Shown here: piece by piece, positions 20,908 through 29,292 of the stretch | Layout of the letters: every line of letters begins with the position of its first letter | Numbering within the stretch: position 1 is the first letter of the stretch | DNA from: Pseudonocardia sp. MH-G8 | GTDB taxonomy: Bacteria > Actinomycetota > Actinomycetes > Mycobacteriales > Pseudonocardiaceae | Assembly: GCF_002262885.1 (NCBI RefSeq) | Contig: NZ_NKYF01000004.1 | Span: forward strand, 186,710 to 250,709 | DNA length: 64,000 nt | Direction: 5' to 3' | Notes under the pieces: model-generated | Database searches by the model: none | Told to the model about the DNA's origin: nothing | Seen by the model: the letters and a program-made list of their open reading frames with translations, nothing else | Program-made: the position numbers and the translations under genes

Positions 20908-21222
20908 TCAGGCCTGCTCCTCCCCGCCACCTCCCCGCGCGTCGGGCCCCTCGACCGCCTGCTCGGCGGCCCGCTCAGCGGGCTCCTCGGCAGGCCCCGA
21001 GTGGCGCGCGCCCCCCGGCCACGAGCGCATGGTGCGGCCGCCGGCGGGACGTCGCGCCGCACGTCTGCCCCGCCGCCGCCCGCCCGGCCCGCTCCCGGCA
21101 CCGCGCCTGCGCGAGCCCGCCGGATCCGCCGACCGGCGGGGCCGCCGCGCCGCGTAGTAGCCACCGACCACGCCCCCCACCGAGCCTGCGAGCGCACACA
21201 TCGGGCACGTCGTGAGATCCAC
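20908..21222 (-). CDS. Small Cys-pair/Gly-rich hypothetical protein
   Basis: The GTG at 21222 (VDLTTCPMCALAG) has GGAGGGGG about ten bases upstream. The 104-residue product begins with a CPMC pair and a Gly/Ala-rich hydrophobic segment (SVGGVVGGYYA). A long Arg/Pro/Gly-rich tail of low complexity follows. Such short proteins are widespread in actinobacteria without a function. Most support is the N-terminus plus ribosome site; the tail is biased sequence. Confidence 0.5.
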   Translation of the reverse strand: MDLTTCPMCALAGSVGGVVGGYYAARRPRRSADPAGSRRRGAGSGPGGRRRGRRAARRPAGGRTMRSWPGGARHSGPAEEPAERAAEQAVEGPDARGGGGEEQA

Positions 21223-21332
21223 GAGTGCACCCCCTCCGCCGTTGTTACCGCCCTGTTGCCGCAACACCGTTGACGGTAGGCGCCACCCCCGACATCCTGG
21301 GACGGCGACGAGCCGATGTGGGAGGAGCAGGC

Positions 21333-22244
21333 GTGCGGGAGCGCTTCATGCTGCTGGCCACACTGCTCGGGGCCATCGCGATCACCGTGGCCACCACCGC
21401 GGTGCTCGTGCTCGTCGAACCCCTGGCCCCGCTGTCGGAGGCCGTCCGCACCGGCGCGCTCAGCGGTGGTGCGGTCATCGCGCTCTACGCCCTGTGGCTC
21501 AACGACCGCAGGCGGCGGATCGAGGAGGCCCGCCACGACCTGGAGGGCGAGAAGATCGCCGACGAGCGGTTCGCGCGCTCGGTGGAGCTGCTGGGCAACG
21601 ACGCCGACCAGGTGCGGGTAGGCGCCCTGCACGCGCTGGCGTGGCTGGCCGGGTCCACGCCCCGCTACAAGCAGACCGTCCTCGACGTGCTCTGCGCCTA
21701 CCTGCGCAGGCCCTTCGAGCACCCCGGCCTCCCCGACGCCGCTGAGGAGGCCGACGAGACACCGCAGCGCGACCCGGTGGCCGATCGGGAGCGCGAGGTG
21801 CGCCTCACCGCGCAGCGGCTGATCGCCGATCTGCTCCCGTGGGGTACGGACCGCGATCCGCGCGCCTACCACCTCGACCTCACCGGCGCCCGGCTCGAGC
21901 ACTTCCGCCTGGAGGGCAGGCGCATCGGACGGCTCACGGCGCGCCACGCCCGCTTCCACGGCATCACCCGGCTGTCCACAGTGGAGGCGACCAAGCCGGT
22001 GCTGTTCACCGAGGCGGCCTTCTTCGGCCGGCTCGAGGTGCGCGACGCACGTTTCCACGGTGGCGTCTCGTTCCGGCGCGCGACGTTCGGCGGCGAGGTG
22101 GCGTTCACCGGGGCCACCGTCGACGGGTTCGTCGACCTCACCACCGCCGCTCCCGACACGCAGGTCGGCACGCTCCGCGCCGGGAACGGCACCAGGGTCG
22201 ACGGCGCTCCCGGACGCTGGGCTGTGGAGGCGCTGGCGCCGTGA
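21333..22244 (+). CDS. Pentapeptide-repeat membrane protein
   Basis: Two hydrophobic segments (about residues 5-30 and 38-55) are followed by a charged helix (LNDRRRRIEEARHDLEGEKIADERFARSVELLG in part) and a HEAT-like stretch. About ten pentapeptide repeats follow (near 185-280: HARFHG, EAAFFG, DARFHG, RATFGG, GATVDG). This layout is common in actinobacteria; the function is unknown. GTG 21333 has GGAGGAG five bases upstream. Its stop overlaps the HTH gene start as GTGA, so the two proteins are made together. Confidence 0.85.
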   Translation: MRERFMLLATLLGAIAITVATTAVLVLVEPLAPLSEAVRTGALSGGAVIALYALWLNDRRRRIEEARHDLEGEKIADERFARSVELLGNDADQVRVGALHALAWLAGSTPRYKQTVLDVLCAYLRRPFEHPGLPDAAEEADETPQRDPVADREREVRLTAQRLIADLLPWGTDRDPRAYHLDLTGARLEHFRLEGRRIGRLTARHARFHGITRLSTVEATKPVLFTEAAFFGRLEVRDARFHGGVSFRRATFGGEVAFTGATVDGFVDLTTAAPDTQVGTLRAGNGTRVDGAPGRWAVEALAP

Positions 22245-23467
22245 CCGCGCGGCACGAGCCCAGCGGGCTGCGGGCGGCGCGGCGAGCGCGCGGATGGTCG
22301 CAGTCCGAGGCCGCGCGGGAGCTCGTCGCACTCGCCCGTGCCCACGGGGCACCGGTGGCCGGGGCGGCGAGCCTCAAGACCCTGCTGTCCCGATGGGAGA
22401 ACGGCCACGCCGTGCCCGAACTGCAGTACCGCGCGCTGCTGGGCGAGCTCTACGGGCGCACGCCGGCCGAGCTCGGCATCACCGGGCCGTCCGCGGATCC
22501 GGAGGCCGACACGGCACCCGCCCGACTCCGCGGCGCACTCGCCGCCGCCGCGGCCGTCGACACCGCGGCTCTCGAGCTGTGGCACGCGCAGCTGGAGCTG
22601 GCCGTCCGGCTCGACGACGAGCTGGGCGTCGCCGGGGCCGCCGAGCTGGTCCGCGTGCTCGTCGACGCGCTCGACCACACGCTCCGGCACGTGATCGGGG
22701 ATCCGGCGCGGGCCGCCGTGGCGGCGGTGCTGGCGCCCGCGGCGGCCCTCGCCGGTGCCCAGGAGCTCGACCGCGGCCGTCCCGACCAGGCCTGGCAGCG
22801 CTACGACCTCGCACGCACCGCCGCCGGCACGGCCGGGCACGCTCCCGGCATCGGGGTGGCCCTCGCCGGGCAGGCCTCCGTGCTCGTCGACGTCGGCGAG
22901 CCCGCCGCCGCCGTCGCGCTCCTGGAAGCGGTGGAGCCGGGAGTCGACGGCCCGGCGCGCGCCCGCCTGGCCGGTGCGCGGGCGGCCGCGCTGGCGGCGA
23001 CGGGCGACGCCGCAGGCACGCACCGGGCGCTCGGCATCGCCCTGCAGTCGCGGTCCGACCCCGGCACGGAACCGCTGCTAGCCGATCCTCCTGCTCCCGC
23101 GCCGGCCGGCCAGGGCACCCGGATCGACGCCGTCGCGCCCGGGTTCGCGGTCGAGCTGGCCGACGTCGAGCGCTGGCACGGCCACGCACTGGCCGTCCTC
23201 GGCGACGCGGCGGCCGTCGCGCCGCTGCAGCGCGCGCTCGCGGCGCCGCCACGCTCGGTGCGACACCGCGCCGCCCTGCACGCCGATCTGGCGCTCGCGC
23301 TGGCCCCGCAGCACCCGGAGGACGCGGTGCGGCACGCCCGGCAGGCCCGGGCGCTGGCCGAGCGCATCGGCTCCGCCCGCACGCAGGCCCTCCTGGCCGC
23401 CCGCGGCGGAGCCACCGCCCCCGCCATGAGTGCGGCGACGATCGATCGTTCCGAGTTCGAGCGCTAG
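22241..23467 (+). CDS. Helix-turn-helix regulator with TPR-like C-terminus
   Basis: Residues 5-75 form an XRE-type HTH (LRAARRARGWSQSEAARELV ... LLSRWENGHAVPELQYRALLGELYG). The remaining 330 residues are Ala-rich helices that look like TPR repeats, as in SARP-like or NsdA-like regulators without an enzymatic domain. It overlaps the pentapeptide gene by four bases. Its stop overlaps the convergent meaB stop in the single tetramer CTAG (23464-23467). No operator can be proposed. Confidence 0.82.
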   Translation: MTARHEPSGLRAARRARGWSQSEAARELVALARAHGAPVAGAASLKTLLSRWENGHAVPELQYRALLGELYGRTPAELGITGPSADPEADTAPARLRGALAAAAAVDTAALELWHAQLELAVRLDDELGVAGAAELVRVLVDALDHTLRHVIGDPARAAVAAVLAPAAALAGAQELDRGRPDQAWQRYDLARTAAGTAGHAPGIGVALAGQASVLVDVGEPAAAVALLEAVEPGVDGPARARLAGARAAALAATGDAAGTHRALGIALQSRSDPGTEPLLADPPAPAPAGQGTRIDAVAPGFAVELADVERWHGHALAVLGDAAAVAPLQRALAAPPRSVRHRAALHADLALALAPQHPEDAVRHARQARALAERIGSARTQALLAARGGATAPAMSAATIDRSEFER

Positions 23468-24438
23468 CGGCCGGGGCCGCCCAGCCGGCCGGTCAGCTCG
23501 TCGGCGGCACCGTAGGGGTCGAGCTCCCCGTCCAGCACCCGCTCGGCCAGCTGCGGCAACCCGGCCGCGCCACGCAGGTCCTCCATCCGGCTGCGCACCG
23601 CGTCGAGCGCGATGGCCCGGATCTCGGCCTCCGCGCGGACCCGACTGCGCCGCCTGCGCTCGCCGCTGCGGTCGAGCCATTCGCGGTGGGCGTCAAGCGC
23701 CGACACCACGTCGTCCACGCCCTCGCCGCGTGCCGCCACGGTGCGCACCACCTCGGGCTTCCACGCGTCGCCTGCGGACGGCTCGGCGAGCGAGAGCATG
23801 TTGCGCAGGTCGCGCGCGGTCTGCCGGGCGCCGTCGCGGTCGGCCTTGTTCACGACGAACACGTCGGCGATCTCGAGGATACCGGCTTTCGCGGCCTGCA
23901 CCCCGTCGCCCATGCCGGGCGCCACCAGTACGACGGTGGTGTCGGCGAGACCCACCACCTCGATCTCGGACTGGCCGACGCCCACGGTCTCGACGAGCAC
24001 CACGTCACACCCGGCCGCGGCGAGCACCCGCAGGGCCTGCGGGGTGGCGCGGGCGAGGCCGCCGAGGTGCCCGCGGGTGGCCATCGACCGGATGAACACG
24101 CCGTCGTCGGTGGCGTGCTCGCCCATCCGCACCCGGTCGCCGAGCAGCGCGCCGCCGGAGAACGGCGAGGACGGGTCGACCGCCAGCACGCCCACGCGGC
24201 GCCCCTGCGCGCGCAGCGCACCGACGACGGCGGACGTCGTGGTCGACTTCCCGACCCCCGGCGCCCCCGTCACCCCCACCACGTGCGCGCGGCCGGTGTG
24301 GGTCACGAGCGCGCCCGCCACCTCGCGCAACGCCGCCTCGGCGCCGTCCTCGACGAGCGAGAGCAGCCGCGCGACGGCGAGCTGCTCCCCCCGCCGGGCC
24401 CGCTCGGCCAGGTCGGGTACGTCGACGGGCCGTGGCAT
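23464..24438 (-). CDS. meaB: MeaB-type G-protein chaperone of B12-dependent acyl-CoA mutase
   Basis: MeaB/ArgK GTPases guard and load adenosylcobalamin into methylmalonyl- or ethylmalonyl-CoA mutase. The 324-residue protein has the P-loop GAPGVGKS (58-65), DPSSPFSGGALLGDRVRM (switch region), VETVGVGQSE and VVNKAD. The ATG follows the thiolase stop by 11 bases, so they are cotranscribed. The partner mutase in this window is the ethylmalonyl-CoA mutase at 49.3-51.3 kb. Confidence 0.94.
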   Translation of the reverse strand: MPRPVDVPDLAERARRGEQLAVARLLSLVEDGAEAALREVAGALVTHTGRAHVVGVTGAPGVGKSTTTSAVVGALRAQGRRVGVLAVDPSSPFSGGALLGDRVRMGEHATDDGVFIRSMATRGHLGGLARATPQALRVLAAAGCDVVLVETVGVGQSEIEVVGLADTTVVLVAPGMGDGVQAAKAGILEIADVFVVNKADRDGARQTARDLRNMLSLAEPSAGDAWKPEVVRTVAARGEGVDDVVSALDAHREWLDRSGERRRRSRVRAEAEIRAIALDAVRSRMEDLRGAAGLPQLAERVLDGELDPYGAADELTGRLGGPGR

Positions 24439-24449
24439 CGTGAGCGGGC

Positions 24450-25640
24450 TCAGCCCGCCGCCGGAACGCGGATGATCAGAGCGTCGCCCTGGCCGCCACC
24501 ACCGCACAGCGCGGCCGCCCCCACGCCGCCGCCTCGGCGGCGCAGTTCCAGGGCGAGGTGCAGCGCGATGCGGGCGCCGGACATGCCGATCGGGTGGCCG
24601 AGGGCGATGGCACCGCCGTTGACGTTGACCTTGTCGGAGTCGATGCCGAGCTTCTTGGTGGACACCAGCCCGACGGCGGCGAACGCCTCGTTGATCTCGA
24701 CGAGGTCGAGGTCGCCTGCGCCGATGCCCTCCTTCGCACACGCCTTCTCGATGGCGTTGGCCGGCTGCTCGTGCAGGCTCGCGTCCGGGCCGGCCACCAC
24801 GCCGTGCGCGCCGATCTCGGCGATCCAGGCGAGCCCGAGCTCCTCCGCCTTGGCCCGGCTCATCACGACCACGGCCGCGGCACCGTCGGAGATCTGCGAC
24901 GACGAGCCCGCGGTGATCGTGCCGTCCGAGGAGAAGGCGGGGCGCAGCTTCGCGAGGCTCTCACCGGTGGTGTCCCCGCGCACGCCCTCGTCGGTGTCGA
25001 GGACGAGCGGGTCGCCCTTGCGCTGGGGCACGCTGACGGGAGCGATCTCCTCGGCGAACGTGCCGTTCGTGGCCGCCTTCGCCGCCAGCTGGTGCGAGCG
25101 GGCCGCGAACGCGTCCTGGTCCTCACGCGTCACGCCGTAGCGCGCGTTGAACTTCTCGGTGGACGCGCCCATCGGGAGCTGGTCGAACGCGCAGAACAGC
25201 CCGTCGTGAGCCATGTGGTCGAGCATCGTGACGTCGCCGAACTTGAAGCCGGCGCGCGACTTCGGCAGCAGGTGCGGCGCCTGCGTCATCGACTCCTGGC
25301 CACCGGCCACGACGACGTCGAACTCGCCGGCCCGGATGAGCTGGTCGGCCAGCGCGATGGCGTCGAGCCCGGACAGGCACACCTTGTTGATCGTGAGCGC
25401 CGGGACCTCCATCGGGATCCCCGCGCCGAACGCCGCCTGCCGGGCCGGGATCTGGCCCGCGCCGGCGGTGAGCACCTGACCCATGATCACGTACTCGACC
25501 TGGTCGGGCGCCACGCCTGCCCGCTCCAGCGCGGCCTTGATCGCGACGGATCCGAGCTGGGCGCCGCTGAAGCCCTTCAGCCCACCCGACATCTTGCCCA
25601 TCGGGGTGCGGGCCCCGGCGACGATCACGGATCCGGACAC
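24450..25640 (-). CDS. atoB: Acetyl-CoA acetyltransferase (thiolase)
   Basis: The 396-residue thiolase has the acyl-accepting Cys88 ([16 protein letters not shown]), the His of [10 protein letters not shown] and the second Cys of [11 protein letters not shown]. It condenses two acetyl-CoA to acetoacetyl-CoA or runs in reverse, the first step of the ethylmalonyl-CoA route. GTG 25640 is chosen because GGAGG lies six bases upstream; an in-frame ATG at 25652 overlaps that site. It is divergent from the epimerase gene across 119 bp. Confidence 0.94.
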   Translation of the reverse strand: MSGSVIVAGARTPMGKMSGGLKGFSGAQLGSVAIKAALERAGVAPDQVEYVIMGQVLTAGAGQIPARQAAFGAGIPMEVPALTINKVCLSGLDAIALADQLIRAGEFDVVVAGGQESMTQAPHLLPKSRAGFKFGDVTMLDHMAHDGLFCAFDQLPMGASTEKFNARYGVTREDQDAFAARSHQLAAKAATNGTFAEEIAPVSVPQRKGDPLVLDTDEGVRGDTTGESLAKLRPAFSSDGTITAGSSSQISDGAAAVVVMSRAKAEELGLAWIAEIGAHGVVAGPDASLHEQPANAIEKACAKEGIGAGDLDLVEINEAFAAVGLVSTKKLGIDSDKVNVNGGAIALGHPIGMSGARIALHLALELRRRGGGVGAAALCGGGGQGDALIIRVPAAG

Positions 25641-25759
25641 GGCTACCTCCATCGGCGGTGCTGGCGGGCGACCCGACGATACCCGCCGGTAGCCCTCCTC
25701 GCGGTCGTGAGAACCCGCACAGCAGAGCCAATCCGTCGTCGGGCGGTTATCGTCCGCCC

Positions 25760-26203
25760 ATGGGAGAGCACACCGTCCTCGCTGTCGACCACGTCGGGAT
25801 CGCCGTGGCGGACCTCGATGCCGCGATCGAGTGGTACGCCTCCACCTTCGGACTGGTGGCGACGCACACCGAGACCAACGAGGAGCAGGGCGTGCGGGAG
25901 GCGATGCTCGCGGCGCCCGGCGACGCCGGCTCCGCCGTCCAACTGCTCGCCCCGCTGCGCGACGACTCGGCCATCGCGAAGTTCCTCGACCGCAACGGCC
26001 CGGGCCTCCAGCAGCTGGCCTACCGCGTGGCCGACGTGGACGCGAGCTGCGCCGCGCTGCGTGAGCAGGGCATGCGCCTGCTGTACGACGAGCCGCGCCG
26101 GGGCACCGCCGGCTCGCGCATCAACTTCGTGCACCCGAAGGACGCCGGTGGGGTGCTCGTGGAGCTCGTCGAGCCGGCCGCGAGCACTGACACCGCACAC
26201 TGA
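25760..26203 (+). CDS. mce: Methylmalonyl-CoA/ethylmalonyl-CoA epimerase
   Basis: This 147-residue glyoxalase-fold protein has the metal ligand His of [17 protein letters not shown] and the family motifs [33 protein letters not shown]. The usual HH at the third ligand is replaced by QQ ([11 protein letters not shown]), as I recall for mycobacterial orthologues. TATCGT (25748-25753) ends six bases before the ATG with no ribosome site, indicating a leaderless transcript. Confidence 0.92.
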   Translation: MGEHTVLAVDHVGIAVADLDAAIEWYASTFGLVATHTETNEEQGVREAMLAAPGDAGSAVQLLAPLRDDSAIAKFLDRNGPGLQQLAYRVADVDASCAALREQGMRLLYDEPRRGTAGSRINFVHPKDAGGVLVELVEPAASTDTAH

Positions 26204-26299
26204 CGTGGGCACCGTCACGGCGCACGACGGCCGCGATCGTGGTTACCCTACCGCCGAGTAACCCACGGTGACCACGACTCGAGCCAACGGAGGCCAGCC

Positions 26300-27631
26300 G
26301 TGCAGGAAATCCGCGACGCCATCCTCGCCGAGCAGTACGCCGCGCTCGCCGACCTGGAGGTGCCCGACCACTACCGGGGCATGACCGTGCACGCCGACGA
26401 GGCGGAGATGTTCGCCGGCATGCCGTCCGCCGAGAAGGATCCGCGCAAGAGCCTGCACCTGGACGAGGTGCCCACGCCCGAGCTGGGCCCGGGCGAGGCG
26501 GTCGTCGCCGTCATGGCCAGCGCGATCAACTACAACACGGTGTGGACCTCGATCTTCGAGCCGCTGTCGACGTTCGCGTTCCTGCGCCGCTACGGCCGGC
26601 TCTCGCCGCTGACGAAGCGCCACGACCTGCCCTACCACGTGGTCGGCTCCGATCTCTCCGGCGTCGTCCTGCGCACCGGGCCCGGTGTCACGCGCTGGAA
26701 GCCCGGGGACCGCGTGGTGGCGCACTGCCTGTCGGTCGAGCTGGAGAGCCCGGACGGGCACGACGACACGATGCTCGACCCGGAGCAGCGCATCTGGGGC
26801 TTCGAGACCAACTTCGGCGGTCTCGCCGAGATGGCGCTGGTGAAGTCCAACCAGCTGATGGCCAAGCCGGAACACCTCACGTGGGAGGAGGCGGCCTGCC
26901 CCGGCCTGGTCAACTCCACCGCCTACCGCCAGCTGGTCTCCCGGCACGGCGCCGACATGAAGCAGGGCGACACCGTGCTGATCTGGGGTGCGTCGGGCGG
27001 GCTGGGCTCCTACGCCACGCAGTACGCGCTCAACGGGGGCGCGATCCCGGTGTGCGTGGTGTCGTCGCCGCAGAAGGCCGAGCTCTGCCGGCGGATGGGC
27101 GCCGAGCTGATCATCGACCGCAGCGCCGAGGGCTTCCGGTTCTGGAAGGACGAGCACACCCAGGACCAGCAGGAGTGGAAGCGCTTCGGCGCCCGCATCC
27201 GCGAGCTCACCGGCGGCGACGACCCGGACATCGTGTTCGAGCACCCGGGCCGCGAGACGTTCGGCGCCAGCGTGTACGTCGCCCGCAAGGGCGGCACGAT
27301 CGTCACCTGCGCGTCCACGTCGGGTTACGAGCACAGCTACGACAACCGCTACCTGTGGATGAGCCTCAAGCGCATCATCGGCTCGCACTTCGCGAACTAC
27401 CGGGAGTCGTTCGAGGCCAACCGCCTGATCGACAAGGGCCTCATCCACCCGACCCTGTCGCGGGTCTACCCCCTCGGCGAGACCGGGCAGGCGGCGCTCG
27501 ACGTGCACACCAACAGCCACCAGGGAAAGGTCGGCGTTCTCGCGCTCGCCCCGGAAGAGGGCCTCGGCGTCACCGATCAGGAGAAGCGGGCACGGCACGT
27601 CGACGCGATCAACCGCTTCCGCGGGGTCTGA
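26300..27631 (+). CDS. ccr: Crotonyl-CoA carboxylase/reductase
   Basis: Ccr reductively carboxylates crotonyl-CoA to ethylmalonyl-CoA using NADPH and CO2. The 443-residue MDR-family protein has GASGGLGSYATQYAL for NADPH. It also keeps the CO2-pocket residues of carboxylating Ccr: Asn79 (NYNTVW), Phe168-Glu169 (WGFETNFGG) and His363 (GSHFANY), equivalent to 81, 170, 171 and 365 of the Kitasatospora enzyme. The GTG has GGAGG six bases upstream. It lies downstream of mce and could be partly cotranscribed. Confidence 0.96.
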   Translation: MQEIRDAILAEQYAALADLEVPDHYRGMTVHADEAEMFAGMPSAEKDPRKSLHLDEVPTPELGPGEAVVAVMASAINYNTVWTSIFEPLSTFAFLRRYGRLSPLTKRHDLPYHVVGSDLSGVVLRTGPGVTRWKPGDRVVAHCLSVELESPDGHDDTMLDPEQRIWGFETNFGGLAEMALVKSNQLMAKPEHLTWEEAACPGLVNSTAYRQLVSRHGADMKQGDTVLIWGASGGLGSYATQYALNGGAIPVCVVSSPQKAELCRRMGAELIIDRSAEGFRFWKDEHTQDQQEWKRFGARIRELTGGDDPDIVFEHPGRETFGASVYVARKGGTIVTCASTSGYEHSYDNRYLWMSLKRIIGSHFANYRESFEANRLIDKGLIHPTLSRVYPLGETGQAALDVHTNSHQGKVGVLALAPEEGLGVTDQEKRARHVDAINRFRGV

Positions 27632-27686
27632 CCCCTCGCCGAACACCCACAGGGGTGAGGCTCTTCACCCCCGAACGTGGACCGCG

Positions 27687-27714
27687 TTGCCGTACCTGGC
27701 ACGCCCGGTACGGT
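27687..27714 (+). promoter_or_regulatory. Promoter of the DivIVA-like gene
   Basis: TTGCCG (27687-27692), a 16-bp spacer and TACGGT (27709-27714) precede the ATG at 27721 by six bases. There is no ribosome site, so the message is probably leaderless. Confidence 0.65.
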
Positions 27715-27720
27715 GATTCC

Positions 27721-28953
27721 ATGGCCGGACAGCACGCACCACCTCCGTCCGATGCCGGCTTCGAAGTCGTCCGCAAGGGCTACGACCAGGGGCAGGTCGA
27801 AGCGCACATGCGGCGGCTGGACGCGGAGGTGAGCATCCTCGTCACCGATCGGGACGCGGCGCTCGCCCAGTCCGCGCAGCTGGCGAGGGAGCTGGACGAG
27901 GCGCGCGTGCACGCGGAACGGCTGCGCGCGCAGGTGCGCTCGCTGGCCAGCCCGCAGCAGAGCCCGCAGAACACCAGCGAGCGGATCCGCTCGATGCTGC
28001 GGCTGGCCGAGGACGAGGTCGCCGACATGCTCGGCCGCGCCGAGGTCGAGGCGAACCGGCGCACCAAGGATGCCGACGCGCTGGCGGAGCAGACGCTCGC
28101 CGCCGCTCGTGCCGACGCCGAGTCCCTGCGCGAGGAGGCCGGCACCGACGCCGAGAAGATGCGTCTGGAGACGGCGCAGGAGCGTGAGGAGTTCACCCGC
28201 GAGCGCGAGGCCGCCCTCGAGCGGCTGGCCGCCCAGCGCACGGCCACCGAGGCCGATCTCCGGGCCCGGACCGAGGCGGCCGAGTCCGAGCGGGCCCGGG
28301 CGTGGTCGGATTCGGAGTCGCGCCGCCAACTGGTGGAAGAGGACTTCACCCTCGCCATGGACCAGCGCCGGGCCGAAGCGCTCGCCGCACTCACCGCGGA
28401 GCGCGACGCGGCCACGCGTGAGGCGGAGGAGCTGCGCGAGTCGGCCCGATCCCAGGCACGGGCGACCATCGCCCGGGCCGAGGCCACCGCCCGCGAGATG
28501 ATCACCGACGCCGAACGTCGGGTGGCCGAGCTGGTCACCGCCCGCGCCCGCATCGCCGAGCAGCTCGGCGTGACGCGTTCGATGCTCGACGACACGCTCG
28601 GCTCGCTGGCCCTCCCCCCGGAACAGCTCCTCGCCGCCGTGCCGCCGGCTCCGGCCCCGAGCGCGCCCGACACTGCCACCGAAGAACCACGCGCCGACGA
28701 GGTCCACCGGCCGTCCCCCACGGCGCGGACGGCCGAGCCCGACACAGCGCCCGTCGCCGACGCCGCGGCCGACCCGGAAGCCGAGAGCGACCGGCCGGCC
28801 GGCCGGCCTGAGAACAACGGTTCCGGCACGACGCCCGACGCCACCCCGTCGGACGGGCAACCGGCCGAGGCCGAGGAGTCCGGTGAGGCCCCGGCCCGCA
28901 GCGCTGCGCGCCGCCAGCGCCGCAGGTCCAAAGCCGGGTCGAGCCGCCGCTGA
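27721..28953 (+). CDS. DivIVA/cellulose-synthase-like coiled-coil protein
   Basis: The 410-residue protein opens with a DivIVA-type membrane-targeting segment (FEVVRKGYDQGQVEAHMRRL, about 14-33). It continues as an almost uninterrupted coiled coil to about residue 300 (Arg/Glu/Ala heptads) and ends in a Pro/Ala/Asp-rich tail closing with a basic cluster (RRQRRRSK). Such proteins mark poles or septa or act as scaffolds in actinobacterial growth. It is not the main Wag31 orthologue by context. It converges on the small zinc-site gene. Confidence 0.8.
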   Translation: MAGQHAPPPSDAGFEVVRKGYDQGQVEAHMRRLDAEVSILVTDRDAALAQSAQLARELDEARVHAERLRAQVRSLASPQQSPQNTSERIRSMLRLAEDEVADMLGRAEVEANRRTKDADALAEQTLAAARADAESLREEAGTDAEKMRLETAQEREEFTREREAALERLAAQRTATEADLRARTEAAESERARAWSDSESRRQLVEEDFTLAMDQRRAEALAALTAERDAATREAEELRESARSQARATIARAEATAREMITDAERRVAELVTARARIAEQLGVTRSMLDDTLGSLALPPEQLLAAVPPAPAPSAPDTATEEPRADEVHRPSPTARTAEPDTAPVADAAADPEAESDRPAGRPENNGSGTTPDATPSDGQPAEAEESGEAPARSAARRQRRRSKAGSSRR

Positions 28954-29001
28954 GGCTCGCGCAACCCATGATCGGCGTGTCGATCACGGCCGCTCGGGCG
29001 C

Positions 29002-29292
29002 TCAGCCGCCTCGCCCACCCGGTCGCCGCCGGTGCCGCGCCGCCCAGCAGGCCGTGTGCCAGTGCCGCCGGTCCGCGACGGTGCCCACCTCGTCGGCCGG
29101 CCAGGCCACGATGTGGCCGGTGCCGGGGCGGATCAGCTGCTGGCAGCCGGGGCAGCGGTAGTCCTTCGCGGCCGCGGAACCCGTGACGCTGCGCACCACC
29201 CAGTCGCCGTCGCTGCCCGCCTCACGACGGGTGACGGCGGCCGAGCGCAGCGGCAGGTGTTCGGCACGGCGGTGCCGGTTCGAGCGGGGCAC
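29002..29292 (-). CDS. Small Cys/His zinc-site protein
   Basis: The 96-residue protein has CPGC (Cys47, Cys50), then GHIVAWPADE and HWHTACW (His77, His79, Cys82), a likely zinc site. Similar proteins in many actinobacteria are often annotated only as hypothetical or ATP/GTP-binding. The GTG at 29292 shares one base with the stop of the preceding dehydrogenase gene (TAGTG), which supports the start and coupling. Confidence 0.75.
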   Translation of the reverse strand: MPRSNRHRRAEHLPLRSAAVTRREAGSDGDWVVRSVTGSAAAKDYRCPGCQQLIRPGTGHIVAWPADEVGTVADRRHWHTACWAARHRRRPGGRGG

